DNA of 64,000 nucleotides from Candidatus Izimoplasma sp. HR2 (GTDB lineage: Bacteria > Bacillota_I > Bacilli_A > Izemoplasmatales > Izemoplasmataceae), in NCBI GenBank assembly GCA_000753575.1, contig JRFF01000036.1, positions 7,924 to 71,923 of the forward strand. The letters run 5' to 3'. The position numbers and the translations under genes are program-made. The notes beneath the pieces were generated by a model. That model made no database searches and was not told the DNA's origin. It saw nothing but the letters and a program-made list of their open reading frames with translations. Of this stretch, positions 34,504 through 44,535 are shown piece after piece (position 1 is the first letter of the stretch; every line of letters starts with the position of its first letter).

Positions 34504-37019
34504 TATTCAAATAATTTTTGTTGAATTAGGTCTGCATTAATCTCTTTTTTATAATCACTTATTGGAGAAATAGTATCATCTATTTCTAGTTCTTCTATAT
34601 TCATAAATAGTGGTTTCCCAAATCTTGGTTTAATAAATGATTTACCATTTCCTGTTTTATCTGTTTTTACATCAAATGCACTTATTAGAACTCTTGTTTT
34701 TGTTGTATTTATAGATATAATAGCCCTATTTTTATATTGGGTAGCATTCAGTAAACATAAATCAGTAATTAAGAATGGATTAGATTTAACTATTTTATAT
34801 ATTTGAACACCTTTGTTAGTTCGTTTCTTTTTAGGAATATCTGATAAACTAACACGTTTTATCGTTCCTCTATGTGTAAGAATTAAGAGATCATTGTACT
34901 CCTTAAGTACAATTCCTGATGAAAGTTTTTGTTTTGGAGGTAAGTTCATGCCTTTAACACCTTTTGCAGTAGTACTTGTTATAGGTACTTCAGACATGTT
35001 CATTCTAAGGCCAAGACCTTTGCTAGAAACGATTAAAACTTCAGCATCTAGTGAATCGGTCAAGTCTATTCCAACAACTTCATCATTTTTATTTAAGTTA
35101 ATAGCTTTTATAGTTTTTGAGTATCTACTAACATTAAATTCTTCTAATTTTGTTAACTTAATTAGGTTAGATTTAGTAGTAAAGAACAAGTGAATATTTG
35201 CATTAAAATCAGTAACATGTACAATTTTAATAAAAATTTCGTCTTCTTCTAGTTGAACAATATTATTGATATGTGTTCCTAATTCTTTCCATTTGTAATC
35301 AGGCACTTCAAATACTGGAAGATAAATATAGTTACCTTTATTAGTAAATATAAGTATCGTATCTAGTGTTGAAACCTCATCAACAAACAACATAGAATCA
35401 TTATCTTTAAGTCCAGGTTTATCAGTAGCTTTGTATGATCTTGGAGTAGATTTTTTAACATAACCTTCTCTTGTAATTCCAAGAAATACTTGTTCTTCTA
35501 TTACTAGTTCTTCTTTTGAAATAGTAATTTTTTCTATTTCAGTCTCTATTTCTGATCTTCTTGGCGTAGCTAAAATTTTAATCATGCTATGTAATTCTTC
35601 TTTTACTACCCTTTGTAGATCTTCTTCATTATGTAATATCTTATTCAATTCATCAATTGTTATACTTAGGTTTTCATTTTCTTTTTGTAGAGCGCCTATA
35701 TCAGTATTTGATAGTCTGTATAGTTGTAAAGTAACAATTGCTTCTGATTGTTCTTCAGTAAATTTATATTTCTTTATCAATTTTGATTTAGCATCTTTTT
35801 TGTCCTTTGAAGCTCTAATTAAAGCGATAACATCATCTAAGACATCCATCATTTTAATAATACCATCAACAATGTGCAACCTTTTTTGTGCTTTTCTTAG
35901 TTGATAATTTGATCTATTAGTAACTACTATCTTTTGGTGTAATATATACGCATCAATTATTATAAACATACCACTTAAAACAGGTCTTTTATTAATAATT
36001 GAAACCATATTATAGTTATATGATTTAGATAAATCTGTTTTTTTATGTAAAAAGTTTAAAATGAACTCAGCATCTGCATCTTTTTTAATATCAATTACAA
36101 TTCTTAATCCATCTCTGTCTGATTCATCTCTTACTTCAGCAATACCTTCTACCCTTTTCTTGATTCTAATGTCATCCATTTTACGAACAAGCGTAGCTTT
36201 ATTAACTTCATAAGGTAATTCAGTAATAATAATTGATTTATCTTCGATATATGCTTTTGATTTTATTATAATTCGACCTCTACCAGTTTCAAGTGCTTGT
36301 CTAATTTGATCTTTTCCTTGCACTATTGCACCTGATGGGAAGTCTGGACCTTTAACAATTTTCATTAAATCATCAATTGTCATTTCTGGATCATCAATTC
36401 TTCTAATTACTGCTTTAATAATTTCTCTTAAATTATGTGGAGGAATTTCAGTAGCATATCCAGCTGAAATACCAGTTGCTCCATTAACTAATAAGTTTGG
36501 ATATCTAGCGGGTAAAACTGTAGGTTCATATTCTTCATCATCAAAGTTTGGAACAAAATCTACTGTTCTTTTATCGATATCCTTTAATAAATATTCACTC
36601 ATTTTACTCATTCGTGCTTCAGTATATCGCATAGCTGCGGCACTATCTCCATCAATTGAACCATTATTACCATGCATATCAATAAGAGGATTTCTTATTT
36701 TCCATGTTTGTGAAAGTCTTACCATAGCATCATAAATAGAAGTATCTCCATGTGGATGATACTTACCAATAACGTCTCCAACAATACGTGCAGACTTTTT
36801 ATATGGTTTATCACTAAACATTCCTAGTTTATACATTGAATAAAGTATTCTTCTTTGAACAGGTTTAAGACCATCTCTAACATCAGGTAATGCACGGTCT
36901 TGGATAATATATTTAGAATATCTACCAAATCTATCGCCAACGATATCTTCTAAATTTTCTACAATTATCTTTTGATTTACGTAATCTTCTATTTCTTCAA
37001 GTATTTTTCTCTTAGCCAT
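34503..37019 (-). CDS. parC: DNA topoisomerase IV subunit A
   Basis: ParC of 838 residues. The N-terminal part has [20 protein letters not shown] and [18 protein letters not shown]; the active Tyr is in [11 protein letters not shown]. Four-bladed or more C-terminal repeats follow from about 500 ([42 protein letters not shown]). The sequence [13 protein letters not shown] and [11 protein letters not shown] distinguish ParC from GyrA in Firmicutes. It begins two bases after parE and decatenates daughter chromosomes. Confidence 0.95.
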   Translation of the reverse strand: MAKRKILEEIEDYVNQKIIVENLEDIVGDRFGRYSKYIIQDRALPDVRDGLKPVQRRILYSMYKLGMFSDKPYKKSARIVGDVIGKYHPHGDTSIYDAMVRLSQTWKIRNPLIDMHGNNGSIDGDSAAAMRYTEARMSKMSEYLLKDIDKRTVDFVPNFDDEEYEPTVLPARYPNLLVNGATGISAGYATEIPPHNLREIIKAVIRRIDDPEMTIDDLMKIVKGPDFPSGAIVQGKDQIRQALETGRGRIIIKSKAYIEDKSIIITELPYEVNKATLVRKMDDIRIKKRVEGIAEVRDESDRDGLRIVIDIKKDADAEFILNFLHKKTDLSKSYNYNMVSIINKRPVLSGMFIIIDAYILHQKIVVTNRSNYQLRKAQKRLHIVDGIIKMMDVLDDVIALIRASKDKKDAKSKLIKKYKFTEEQSEAIVTLQLYRLSNTDIGALQKENENLSITIDELNKILHNEEDLQRVVKEELHSMIKILATPRRSEIETEIEKITISKEELVIEEQVFLGITREGYVKKSTPRSYKATDKPGLKDNDSMLFVDEVSTLDTILIFTNKGNYIYLPVFEVPDYKWKELGTHINNIVQLEEDEIFIKIVHVTDFNANIHLFFTTKSNLIKLTKLEEFNVSRYSKTIKAINLNKNDEVVGIDLTDSLDAEVLIVSSKGLGLRMNMSEVPITSTTAKGVKGMNLPPKQKLSSGIVLKEYNDLLILTHRGTIKRVSLSDIPKKKRTNKGVQIYKIVKSNPFLITDLCLLNATQYKNRAIISINTTKTRVLISAFDVKTDKTGNGKSFIKPRFGKPLFMNIEELEIDDTISPISDYKKEINADLIQQKLFE

Positions 37020-37021
37020 CT

Positions 37022-38956
37022 TTAGTCCTCAATTACAAAGTTGTCTTCGGTACTGAATTCAACATTATTTTCAATCCAGTCACGTCTTGGTTCAACTTTA
37101 TCTCCCATAAGTATCGTAATTCGCTGGTCGGCATCAGCTAAATCTTCTATATTTACTTGAATAAGTGTTCTTGTTTTAGGATCCATTGTTGTTTCCCATA
37201 ATTGAGTAGCATTCATTTCTCCTAAACCTTTAAATCTTTGAATATTATAGTTTTTATGTGGAGCTGTTAAAGTAGTTAACTCTTCATCACTCCAAGCATA
37301 TTCAATAATTGTTTTATTTCTAATTCTTCTAGTAACTTTATAAAGAGGTGGTAAAGCAATATATACTTTATTTGCTTCCACTAATTCTCTCATGTATCTA
37401 AAGAAGAATGTAAGTAACAATACTTGGATGTGTGCACCATCGGTATCAGCATCTGTCATAATTATTACTTTATCATAATTACATTTTGTTATATCAAAAT
37501 CAGGACCAAGTCCTGCCCCAATTGTATGAATAATTGTGTTTACTTCTTCATTTCTTAATACGTCTTCTATCTTAGCTTTTTCTGTATTAATGACTTTTCC
37601 TCTTAATGGTAAAATAGCTTGGAATCTTCTATCACGGCCTTGTTTAGCACTTCCACCAGCACTGTCACCTTCGACTAAGTATAATTCATTTCGACTAGGA
37701 TCTTTTCTTTGAGCAGGTGATAACTTTCCAGAAAGGTTAGTTTCAATCTTGCTTTTTTTCTTTTCTAGTCTAGCTTCTTCTCTAGCTTTTCTTGCAGCAT
37801 CTCTTGCCATTGAAGCTTTCAATGCTCTTTCAATTAACGTGAATGTTAAGTTATTATTCTCTTCTAAAAAATACGTCATTTTTTCAGATACAACTTGTTC
37901 AACAGCACTTCTAGCATCAGGAGTTCCTAATTTATTTTTAGTTTGTCCTTCAAATTGAAGTAAATTTTCAGGTATTCTTATAGATAAAACTGTAGTAAGT
38001 CCTTCTCTAATATCTGCACCTTCTAATTTTTTACCATTTTTTACAAGTCCGACTTTAGCTCCATATTCATTAAATAATTTAGTTAAAGCAGATTTGTATC
38101 CTGTTTCATGAGTACCACCATCTTTAGTACGAACATTATTTACGAATGAAACTAATTGATCTGAATAAGATTTTGTAAATTGAAATGCAACTTCAACTTC
38201 AATATCTAATGCTGTTCCTTCTAAAAATTTCGTTTCATGAACTACTGACTTATTTGAATCTATAAAATCAACATATGAGATGATACCATCTTTATAAAAA
38301 TACTCATCTCTTGTCTTTGATCTCTCATCAATAAGTATAACTCGTAGTCCCTTAAGTAAAAATGCACTTTCTCTCAAGCGCTCAGTTAAAGCATTATAGC
38401 TGAATACAGTAGTAGTAAAAATCTCAGACATTGGTCTAAACCAAACTGTAGTTCCAGTTTGTTTAGTTTCACCAATAACTTTTAATTTTGATACTTTTTG
38501 TCCACCTTCAGTAAACTTAATATTGTATGTTTTACCATCTCTACGAACAGTAACATCTACAAACTCACTTAAGGCATTAACAACACTTGCACCAACACCA
38601 TGTAACCCACCAGATACTTTGTATCCTCCAGCTTGTCCAAATTTACCACCAGCATGTAATTTTGTATAGATAATTTCAATAGCACTTTTACCAGTTTTAT
38701 GCATACCTACTGGTACACCTCTACCGTTATCTGAAACAACAATACTATTATCTTCTTTTACAGTAACAGTTATTTCAGTTCCGTAACCTGCGAGTACTTC
38801 GTCAATTGCATTATCTACAATTTCCCACACTAAATGATGAAGCCCTCTAGAATCAGTACTTCCGATATACATACCGGGTCTTTTTCTAACAGCTTCTAGT
38901 TCTTCAAGGATTTGAATTGATTCCTCATTATACGTATTTAATAAATCTTCTGCCAT
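37022..38956 (-). CDS. parE: DNA topoisomerase IV subunit B
   Basis: ParE of 644 residues has the GHKL ATPase motifs [27 protein letters not shown] and [15 protein letters not shown], the transducer domain, and TOPRIM residues [29 protein letters not shown]. The ATG at 38956 is preferred ([15 protein letters not shown]). It precedes parC by two bases. It is divergent to plsY, the conserved Firmicutes arrangement. Confidence 0.95.
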   Translation of the reverse strand: MAEDLLNTYNEESIQILEELEAVRKRPGMYIGSTDSRGLHHLVWEIVDNAIDEVLAGYGTEITVTVKEDNSIVVSDNGRGVPVGMHKTGKSAIEIIYTKLHAGGKFGQAGGYKVSGGLHGVGASVVNALSEFVDVTVRRDGKTYNIKFTEGGQKVSKLKVIGETKQTGTTVWFRPMSEIFTTTVFSYNALTERLRESAFLLKGLRVILIDERSKTRDEYFYKDGIISYVDFIDSNKSVVHETKFLEGTALDIEVEVAFQFTKSYSDQLVSFVNNVRTKDGGTHETGYKSALTKLFNEYGAKVGLVKNGKKLEGADIREGLTTVLSIRIPENLLQFEGQTKNKLGTPDARSAVEQVVSEKMTYFLEENNNLTFTLIERALKASMARDAARKAREEARLEKKKSKIETNLSGKLSPAQRKDPSRNELYLVEGDSAGGSAKQGRDRRFQAILPLRGKVINTEKAKIEDVLRNEEVNTIIHTIGAGLGPDFDITKCNYDKVIIMTDADTDGAHIQVLLLTFFFRYMRELVEANKVYIALPPLYKVTRRIRNKTIIEYAWSDEELTTLTAPHKNYNIQRFKGLGEMNATQLWETTMDPKTRTLIQVNIEDLADADQRITILMGDKVEPRRDWIENNVEFSTEDNFVIED

Positions 38957-38989
38957 AAAAACACATCCCATCTTGTAACTACTTTTACT

Positions 38990-39047
38990 ATTATATCAAA
39001 ATGAAATTGATTTTTATAGTGAAATTTTAAATTTCTTATGTTATAAT
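38990..39047. promoter_or_regulatory. divergent extended -10 promoters for parE and plsY
   Basis: On the minus strand TGATATAAT (TATAAT at 38990-38995) precedes parE; on the plus strand TGTTATAAT (39042-39047) precedes plsY. Both have the extended -10 form and poor -35 boxes. Confidence 0.6.
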
Positions 39048-39079
39048 TCAGTAAGAATAAAATATTTGGAGTGATTTAT

Positions 39080-39676
39080 ATGATTTTTCAATACATACTA
39101 TTAGCAATTGCATACCTCATTGGATCAATACCTTTCTCAATTATTTTCGGGAAATTAATTAAGGGAATTGATGTTAGAAAACACGGTTCTGGAAATCCTG
39201 GAGGAACAAATTCCTTACGATTTTTAGGAAAAAAAGTTGGTGCTTTAATCATCTTTTTTGATGTGTTAAAAGGAGCAATAATTGTTCTTCTAGTCCGCTT
39301 TGAAGTCTTCGGAGACATTCCTTTACTTCACGAGCTTGCTTATGGATTAGCCGCTTCGTTTGGCCATGCATTCTCTCCATTTATTAAATTTAAAGGTGGA
39401 AAAGCTGTTGGAACTACCGCAGGTGCTTACGCTGCTTACAATTTATACTATGTATTAATTGGTTTAGTTGTTTTTCTGATAGTTCTTAAATCAACTAAGT
39501 TTGTTAGTGTCGGTTCAACAAGCATTGCAATTTTAATTGTTATTGTCGCTCTAATTGTTCAAGATTTTCATATGTTATTCTATGGAAGTTTAACAATGAT
39601 ATTAATTATATATAGACACAAAACAAATTATAAAAATATTTTAAATAAAATCGAACCAAAAGTTACTTGGATATAA
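39080..39676 (+). CDS. plsY: acyl-phosphate glycerol-3-phosphate acyltransferase
   Basis: PlsY has 198 residues from the ATG at 39080. It has five membrane helices and the loop motifs GSIPFSIIFGK, RKHGSGNPGGTNSLRFLGKK, FGHAFSPFIKFKGGKAVGTTAG. It adds the first acyl chain to glycerol 3-phosphate at the membrane. GGAGTGA lies upstream. It is divergent from parE and convergent with the VOC gene. Confidence 0.95.
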   Translation: MIFQYILLAIAYLIGSIPFSIIFGKLIKGIDVRKHGSGNPGGTNSLRFLGKKVGALIIFFDVLKGAIIVLLVRFEVFGDIPLLHELAYGLAASFGHAFSPFIKFKGGKAVGTTAGAYAAYNLYYVLIGLVVFLIVLKSTKFVSVGSTSIAILIVIVALIVQDFHMLFYGSLTMILIIYRHKTNYKNILNKIEPKVTWI

Positions 39677-39703
39677 AAAAAGTGAGTGAAAACTCACTTT
39701 TTA
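39675..39703. terminator. bidirectional terminator of plsY and the VOC gene
   Basis: AAAAAGTGAGT-GAAA-ACTCACTTTTT with A and T flanks serves both converging genes; it overlaps the end of the VOC gene. Confidence 0.9.
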
Positions 39704-40080
39704 TATTTTTTAGTTTCATAAGATACCATTTCTAAATAATTTTCTACATATGGTTCCCAAAATTCAACTACTTTTCCAAGAATATCTTCAATTTGAGCAA
39801 ACTTACCATAACTATATTCTTGTATTTCACTAATAACTTTTACATTCTTTTTCTTAAGATTAATCATAAACTCCTCTAAATTATCAACAGTGAAATTTAA
39901 AATAGGTTCAGCATCACTTTTTCGATTGAAAGTAATGTGAGTTAATACATTAGGTTCCAAGAAACTCAAACCGTAATCAGATACGGTTACATCTAAAATT
40001 TCATGATACCATTTAGTCAGTTTTTTATGATCATCATCAAGTTTTAAGAATATTCCACCAATGCCAGTTATCTTTGCCAT
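39694..40080 (-). CDS. VOC/glyoxalase superfamily protein
   Basis: The 128-residue protein has the paired beta-alpha-beta-beta-beta units of the vicinal oxygen chelate fold: ITGIGGIFLKLDDDHKKLTKWY at the start, ILNFTVDNLEEFMINLKKK in the middle, and AQIEDILGKVVEFWEP at the end with a terminal metal Glu. It resembles glyoxalase/bleomycin-resistance proteins without a defined substrate. It ends with TGA. Confidence 0.85.
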   Translation of the reverse strand: MAKITGIGGIFLKLDDDHKKLTKWYHEILDVTVSDYGLSFLEPNVLTHITFNRKSDAEPILNFTVDNLEEFMINLKKKNVKVISEIQEYSYGKFAQIEDILGKVVEFWEPYVENYLEMVSYETKKYKK

Positions 40081-40111
40081 ACTATCACCTCTACCTATAT
40101 AATACCATATT

Positions 40112-40144
40112 AAAAAAAGAATACCTAAAAAGTAGGTATTCTTT
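40112..40144 (-). terminator. intrinsic terminator of the amino-acid transporter operon
   Basis: AAAAGAATACCT and AGGTATTCTTTT form a 12-bp stem right at the ATPase gene stop, followed by a U-run. Confidence 0.9.
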
Positions 40145-40866
40145 TATATATTTAGGAATCTTTTTAGTCTTTCATTACTATTAATATTCCATATTTCACT
40201 AGGAGTTCCATCGTTTACAATACGCCCTCTCTCCATAAAAATTACTCTATCAGAAACATCTCTTGCAAACTCCATTTCGTGAGTGACCACTACAAATGTA
40301 TAATCCTTAGAAATGATATTTTTCATAACCTCTAATACATCATTTACCATCTCAGGATCTAAAGAACTTGTAGGTTCATCAAACAAGATTATATCAGGAT
40401 TCATTGACAATGTTCTAGCAATAGCTACACGTTGTTTCTGTCCTCCACTTAATGTAGTAACCTTACGATCTTTAAAGTCATACATACCTACTTGCTTTAA
40501 AAAATTCAATGCATTATCAATTGATTCATGTTTAGATCTATGCAACACTTTTTCTTGTCCAATAATACAGTTATCTAATACTGTAAGATTACTAAAAAGG
40601 TTAAATGATTGAAATACCATACCAATTTTTGATCTTAATTCATTTAGATTTGTTTGATTACTTGTTATATCTTCATCGTTATACAATATAGATCCGCTAG
40701 TAACGTTCTCTAACTGATTTAAACACCTTAACAATGTACTTTTACCGCTTCCACTTGGTCCAATTATTGTAGTTACCGACCCAGATTCTATAGTTAAATT
40801 TATATCTGTAAGAACCTCTATATCATCAAATGATTTATGTAGATTACTAACTCTAATTATTTCCAT
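40144..40866 (-). CDS. amino-acid ABC transporter ATP-binding protein
   Basis: The 240-residue ATPase has Walker A GPSGSGKST near 36-44, the signature LSGGQKQRVAIAR near 136-148, Walker B IILFDEPTSSLD near 157-168, and an H-loop VVVTHEME. It is of the GlnQ/polar-amino-acid class. It follows the permease by one base. The operon is led by a lysine riboswitch, so lysine or a related amino acid is the likely substrate. Confidence 0.93.
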   Translation of the reverse strand: MEIIRVSNLHKSFDDIEVLTDINLTIESGSVTTIIGPSGSGKSTLLRCLNQLENVTSGSILYNDEDITSNQTNLNELRSKIGMVFQSFNLFSNLTVLDNCIIGQEKVLHRSKHESIDNALNFLKQVGMYDFKDRKVTTLSGGQKQRVAIARTLSMNPDIILFDEPTSSLDPEMVNDVLEVMKNIISKDYTFVVVTHEMEFARDVSDRVIFMERGRIVNDGTPSEIWNINSNERLKRFLNI

Positions 40867-40867
40867 A

Positions 40868-41641
40868 TTAGTTCACCTCTACTGGATTTGATTGACTTGT
40901 TGGAAATGTTATTTTGTTAGGTATGTTGATCCATTTAACAATTAATGTCAGAATTCTAGTTGTTATTAATACTAGAATCAAATAGATAATAGCAACAGTA
41001 ACAAATGCTTCTGTATATCTATAATATGTTCCAGCAATACTTTTTCCCATATAGAATAATTCACTTACACCTATTACACTTAGTACTGCAGTGTCTTTAA
41101 TATTTACTACAAGTTCATTCCCAATTGCGGGAACCATATTCTTAATTGCTTGTGGAAATATAATATATCTAAACGATTGACCTCTTGTTAATCCTATTGA
41201 CCTTGCAGCTTCCATTTGACCTTTATCAATTGAATTAATCCCTGCTCTTAATACCTCTGTTAAATAAGCAGCAGTATTTAAAGTTACAATAATAATACCA
41301 GCAATTAATATTGGAATCCTTATTCCAATCATTGCAAATCCATAAAAGAATATTGCTGCTTGAACCATCATTGGTGTTCCTCTAAAAAATTCTACATATG
41401 ATGCACTCATAATAACACTTATTCTTTTATACGCTCTTGTACCAAAATTATCTCTTGAGTCTGATTCTTGAATTCTAAATATAGTAATTAATAATGCTAA
41501 GAATAATCCAAGTGTAGTTCCGGCAATAGAGATCATTAATGTATATTTTGCTCCCTCAAGATATAAGGGATAATTATTTTGTATAATAAACCATATCCCT
41601 CCAAAGAAATCTTTAGGTATACTACCGCTTAATATAAACAT
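40868..41641 (-). CDS. amino-acid ABC transporter permease
   Basis: This 257-residue protein with five membrane helices has the EAA loop EAARSIGLTRGQSFRYIIFPQAI near 163-185 and a VEFFRGTPMMVQ segment, typical of the HisMQ-like polar amino-acid permeases. It works with the ATPase and the lipoprotein of the same operon; only one permease is present so it probably forms a homodimer. Confidence 0.93.
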   Translation of the reverse strand: MFILSGSIPKDFFGGIWFIIQNNYPLYLEGAKYTLMISIAGTTLGLFLALLITIFRIQESDSRDNFGTRAYKRISVIMSASYVEFFRGTPMMVQAAIFFYGFAMIGIRIPILIAGIIIVTLNTAAYLTEVLRAGINSIDKGQMEAARSIGLTRGQSFRYIIFPQAIKNMVPAIGNELVVNIKDTAVLSVIGVSELFYMGKSIAGTYYRYTEAFVTVAIIYLILVLITTRILTLIVKWINIPNKITFPTSQSNPVEVN

Positions 41642-41650
41642 GTTTATTAC

Positions 41651-42451
41651 CTATGGTTGACGTGTTAAAGCTTCACTCATCCAAAGATTACGTGTTTCTT
41701 CACTAATTCCTGCTAATACTTCATTTATATCTTCAAGTAAATCTGTTTCCTCTTGTCTTACAGCTACACTAACTGAAACATCTGAATCATCAACTTCAAA
41801 TCCATTTGCTCCTAATCGAACTATAGTTAAGCCGCTATTTGACGATATAATACTCTCTGCTACAGGTAATTCAGCTACTAATGCATCACTTACACCACTT
41901 GTTAAAGATGCTACTAAACTAGGATAATCGCCTAATGCTGTTTGATGAATTACACCAGCTATTTGGTCAATTAGACCATCTTGTAATGTCGACATTTGTG
42001 CAATTACACTAGCTCCACTAAAATCCGTTAATAAAGTTGCATTTGCATAAATAGAATCACTACTAACAACTAATACTTGTTCACTTCTAAAATATTCATT
42101 TGTAAAACTAACTGTTTCTGCTCTTTCAGGTGTTGGGCTCATACCAGCGATGATAACATCTATCTCACCTGATAATAATGCTGGAATTAATCCATCCCAT
42201 TCAATTTTTCTAATTACTAATTCCATTTCTAACTCTTCTGCAATAAAACTTGCCATTGTAACATCATATCCATCACAATATGCGTCTACTTGATCAATAC
42301 CTACTGCTTCGCTTCCTTCACTAGCAGTTGTCCAATTAAATGGTGCGTAATTACACTCTAATCCAACTACCAATACATTTTCATCTTCCTCTGCACATCC
42401 ACTTAATAATAAAACTAAACTTACTAAAACTAAACCTAATACTCTTCTCAT
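41651..42451 (-). CDS. amino-acid-binding lipoprotein of the ABC transporter
   Basis: The 266-residue protein has a lipoprotein signal MRRVLGLVLVSLVLLLSGC, then a type II periplasmic-binding fold (ECNYAPFNWT, GYDVTMASFIAEELEMELV, WDGLIPALLSGEIDVIIAGM, SPTPERAETVSFTNEY). The latter is the substrate-binding family signature of polar amino-acid transport. It is the first gene of the operon after the riboswitch. GGAGGAGA lies upstream of the ATG. Lysine as ligand is deduced from the riboswitch. Confidence 0.93.
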   Translation of the reverse strand: MRRVLGLVLVSLVLLLSGCAEEDENVLVVGLECNYAPFNWTTASEGSEAVGIDQVDAYCDGYDVTMASFIAEELEMELVIRKIEWDGLIPALLSGEIDVIIAGMSPTPERAETVSFTNEYFRSEQVLVVSSDSIYANATLLTDFSGASVIAQMSTLQDGLIDQIAGVIHQTALGDYPSLVASLTSGVSDALVAELPVAESIISSNSGLTIVRLGANGFEVDDSDVSVSVAVRQEETDLLEDINEVLAGISEETRNLWMSEALTRQP

Positions 42452-42485
42452 TTCTTTCTCCTCCGATTTTCTTTTTTATTTACAT

Positions 42486-42695
42486 AAAAAAAAGCGTCAT
42501 CAACGGACACTTTAAATAATTACTAATATTAGTATTATTTAGCGCCACTACCCAGGGTAGGAGTATTATAGATATTATCTATAATCCCACATTATTAATA
42601 TGTCTATTAATAACATTCGGCGATGGTTACCTTTCCTATGCGTCGTTGCCTACCGGCTAAACATAGTACTATTCTGCATCGCAGCCTCTAAACTA
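42486..42695 (-). promoter_or_regulatory. lysine riboswitch (L-box)
   Basis: On the minus strand TAGAGGCTGCGATGCAGA and AATAGTA open the aptamer. The conserved GAAAGGTAACCATCGCCGAA follows, then a hairpin of TGTTATTAATA/TATTAATAA, then TGGG and TAGATAATATCTA hairpins and a closing GTAGTGGCGCT. These match L-box elements such as lysC of Bacillus. A terminator stem AGTGTC/GACGCT with eight U ends it 35 bases before the binding-protein gene. It would turn the operon off when lysine is plentiful. Confidence 0.9.
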
Positions 42696-42712
42696 TTTTT
42701 TATGATAACAAA

Positions 42713-42741
42713 ATTTTAACAAAGAAATTTATTTATGTCAA
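42713..42741 (-). promoter_or_regulatory. promoter of the riboswitch/transporter operon
   Basis: TTGACA (complement of 42736-42741), 17 bases, TAAAAT (complement of 42713-42718). The transcript would start near 42706, just before the aptamer. The TnpB element ends 35 bases upstream of the -35. Confidence 0.85.
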
Positions 42742-42775
42742 CTATAATATAATGTAAATGTTTACAGAACAAAGG

Positions 42776-42900
42776 TTGATAAATCACCCATTAAAACGTA
42801 ACTTATCCAAATAGATAAGTTCGTTTACGTGTGTTCACACCACTATACCCTAACTTTTTAGTTTTGGGGTTACCTTTTCTTAAAATATTAAGCGCTGCAT
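42776..42900 (-). ncRNA. presumed omega RNA at the 3' end of tnpB
   Basis: In this superfamily TnpB is guided by an RNA that overlaps the tnpB 3' end and runs to the element's right end and into flanking DNA. Here the hairpin over the stop codon and the TCAA end fit. The guide would read CCTTTGTTCTGTAAACATTT, from the flank just upstream of the lysine-riboswitch promoter. The 5' limit is a guess. Confidence 0.4.
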
Positions 42901-44083
42901 TTAAGTCAGCGTTAATACTGATTCCTTCTTTTGATATATATAAACCACGCTTTACTCTTTTTCCACTAAATGTATGTTTTTTATAATCTAGCTCTGGTAA
43001 TACATCATTATCCAAATATGATGCTTTTGATGTATAAGATTCATTTATAATTTTAGTAATGATCCCATACTCTTTTGCTAAATACACTACTCTATCTCTT
43101 AGTTTAGCTAAAGGAATAGACTTAGCCATTTGATTATATTGTTTACTTAAATTAATATCTTTAAAATCTTTATTATACCCAATAATAATTTCTCCAACAT
43201 TATTTGTTAATGCGTGATTAATTATAAGCCTTGCTGCTTTATTTATTCCATATATCATTTGATTGTTTCTTTTTTCAATAAGTTTAATCATTTGATTTGT
43301 TAGTATATGTTGATTTGGTCTTTTACTTGATAAAGCACTCATTCTTTTATGGTACCACTGATTTAATGATTTTAGTTTTCTACCATCAATTAGTAAATGC
43401 TTTGCGTTCGTTACTGCACAAGTTGCTAAATTATTAAATCCTAAATCAATTCCCATTGTTTCTGTTTTTAAGTTGCTGTCTTCTAATATATCTTCTTCAA
43501 TATAAGTATGAATCACATAAATGTATTTGCCATCAAACTTTTGTTTAATGGTAATTTCTTTTATTTGTTTATCTATTATACATTTTGGTGTTTCTATTGT
43601 TATATATAATTCATCTAATAAATTTAGTGAATTACTCAGATGAAGATCTTTTTTTGACAACTTAAAATACTTCGAAATTCTCTTTATAAAATTTCCTCGA
43701 GGTAAATTGTAGTAATTACTTTTTGGTTTATAGACCAATCGGTCTATTAATGAATAGTACCCTAACTTATCAAGATATCTAGGTAATCTAACTTTTTGAT
43801 TTGATTTTGCTTTAATAGAACCAAAAAAAGCTTTCATTGCTTCATCTACTTTTTTGATTACTGCTTGTGCTTGTGAGGAATTCAATGTTCTATAGTTTTC
43901 ACTTGTTTTTAGTAAATGGTAATTGTTTTCATATGTTAAATACATTCCAGTATTAAAGAAATGTTGCCTCACATTGTATAATGCTTCATTATATAGATTC
44001 TTTGATGCACGCATCAATAATAATAAAAATATCTTTTGATCTTTATCTAACTTAAGTCTTGTTTTTATGGCTTTATATCTCAT
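42803..44083 (-). CDS. tnpB: TnpB RNA-guided nuclease-like protein
   Basis: The 426-residue OrfB/TnpB protein has the RuvC-I motif MGIDLGFNNLATCAV with its catalytic Asp, a later INADLNAALNILRK with the last Asp, and ESYTSKASYLDNDVLPELD. In the usual RuvC-II position (EIIIGYNKDFKD) the Glu is replaced by Gly; a Glu in INESYTSK may serve instead. There is no zinc ribbon with four cysteines. This is the zinc-less subgroup with GKRVKRGLY. ATG at 44083 has AGGGGGTG upstream; TGGTATAAT lies at 44111-44116. Confidence 0.85.
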   Translation of the reverse strand: MRYKAIKTRLKLDKDQKIFLLLLMRASKNLYNEALYNVRQHFFNTGMYLTYENNYHLLKTSENYRTLNSSQAQAVIKKVDEAMKAFFGSIKAKSNQKVRLPRYLDKLGYYSLIDRLVYKPKSNYYNLPRGNFIKRISKYFKLSKKDLHLSNSLNLLDELYITIETPKCIIDKQIKEITIKQKFDGKYIYVIHTYIEEDILEDSNLKTETMGIDLGFNNLATCAVTNAKHLLIDGRKLKSLNQWYHKRMSALSSKRPNQHILTNQMIKLIEKRNNQMIYGINKAARLIINHALTNNVGEIIIGYNKDFKDINLSKQYNQMAKSIPLAKLRDRVVYLAKEYGIITKIINESYTSKASYLDNDVLPELDYKKHTFSGKRVKRGLYISKEGISINADLNAALNILRKGNPKTKKLGYSGVNTRKRTYLFG

Positions 44084-44223
44084 GTTTTTCACCCCCTTAT
44101 TCCTACCTCTATTATACCATGTTTAGGCCCTAATGGAGCAAATAAAAAGATATGAGACATATTCGATTTACGAACCTATGTTAACATAATAACTTGACAA
44201 TTTAGAATTTCCTATTGAATAAA

Positions 44224-44245
44224 AAAACCTCCCTTAAGGGAGGTA
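44224..44245 (-). terminator. terminator of the YneF gene
   Basis: ACCTCCC-TTAA-GGGAGGT followed by seven U on the minus strand. Confidence 0.9.
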
Positions 44246-44252
44246 TATTTTT

Positions 44253-44468
44253 TTATTTTGCTTCATTCATTGATTGCATTACTTGTCTAACTTGTTTTTC
44301 AGAAGGTTTTCTTCCCATTTGCATCATCATTGCTCTAATCATGTTCTCATTAACAGGTGGGTTTTCTCTTAAATATTTTTTAAAATATCTTTGAGATAGG
44401 TAAAAACCAACAATTGCACCTACGATTAACGCTATAATAGGTAATGTAATTTGTAACCATAAATCCAT
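44253..44468 (-). CDS. YneF/UPF0154 family membrane protein
   Basis: The 71-residue protein from the ATG at 44468 (AAGGAG eight bases upstream) has one N-terminal helix ITLPIIALIVGAIVGFYLS, then RYFKKYLRENPPVNENMIRAM and MQMGRKPSEKQVRQ. This is the UPF0154 pattern seen in Firmicutes and Mollicutes. The role is unknown. It ends with a strong terminator. Confidence 0.9.
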   Translation of the reverse strand: MDLWLQITLPIIALIVGAIVGFYLSQRYFKKYLRENPPVNENMIRAMMMQMGRKPSEKQVRQVMQSMNEAK

Positions 44469-44535
44469 ATATATCACTCCTTAATTATTCTCTATCTTAT
44501 TTTACAAGATAAGCCCTATAAACACAAGTGATTTA

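Larger units (their letters stand above)
42776..44180 (-). mobile_element. solo tnpB element (IS200/IS605 superfamily)
   Basis: A tnpB gene without tnpA is enclosed by sequence without other genes. The right end most likely closes at TCAA (complement of 42776-42779), after the hairpin ACTTATC/GATAAGT and a 25-base tail. The left end is near a second hairpin (44141-44157, GATATG/CATATC) and cannot be fixed. No tnpA is present, so it must be moved in trans or be immobile. Confidence 0.65.

Noticed and set aside
34813-35904. Two plus-strand frames opposite parC
   Set aside because: Shadows of parC on the other strand.
25965-39696. UGA read as tryptophan (Mycoplasma code)
   Set aside because: dtd and the VOC gene end in TGA at their expected family length.
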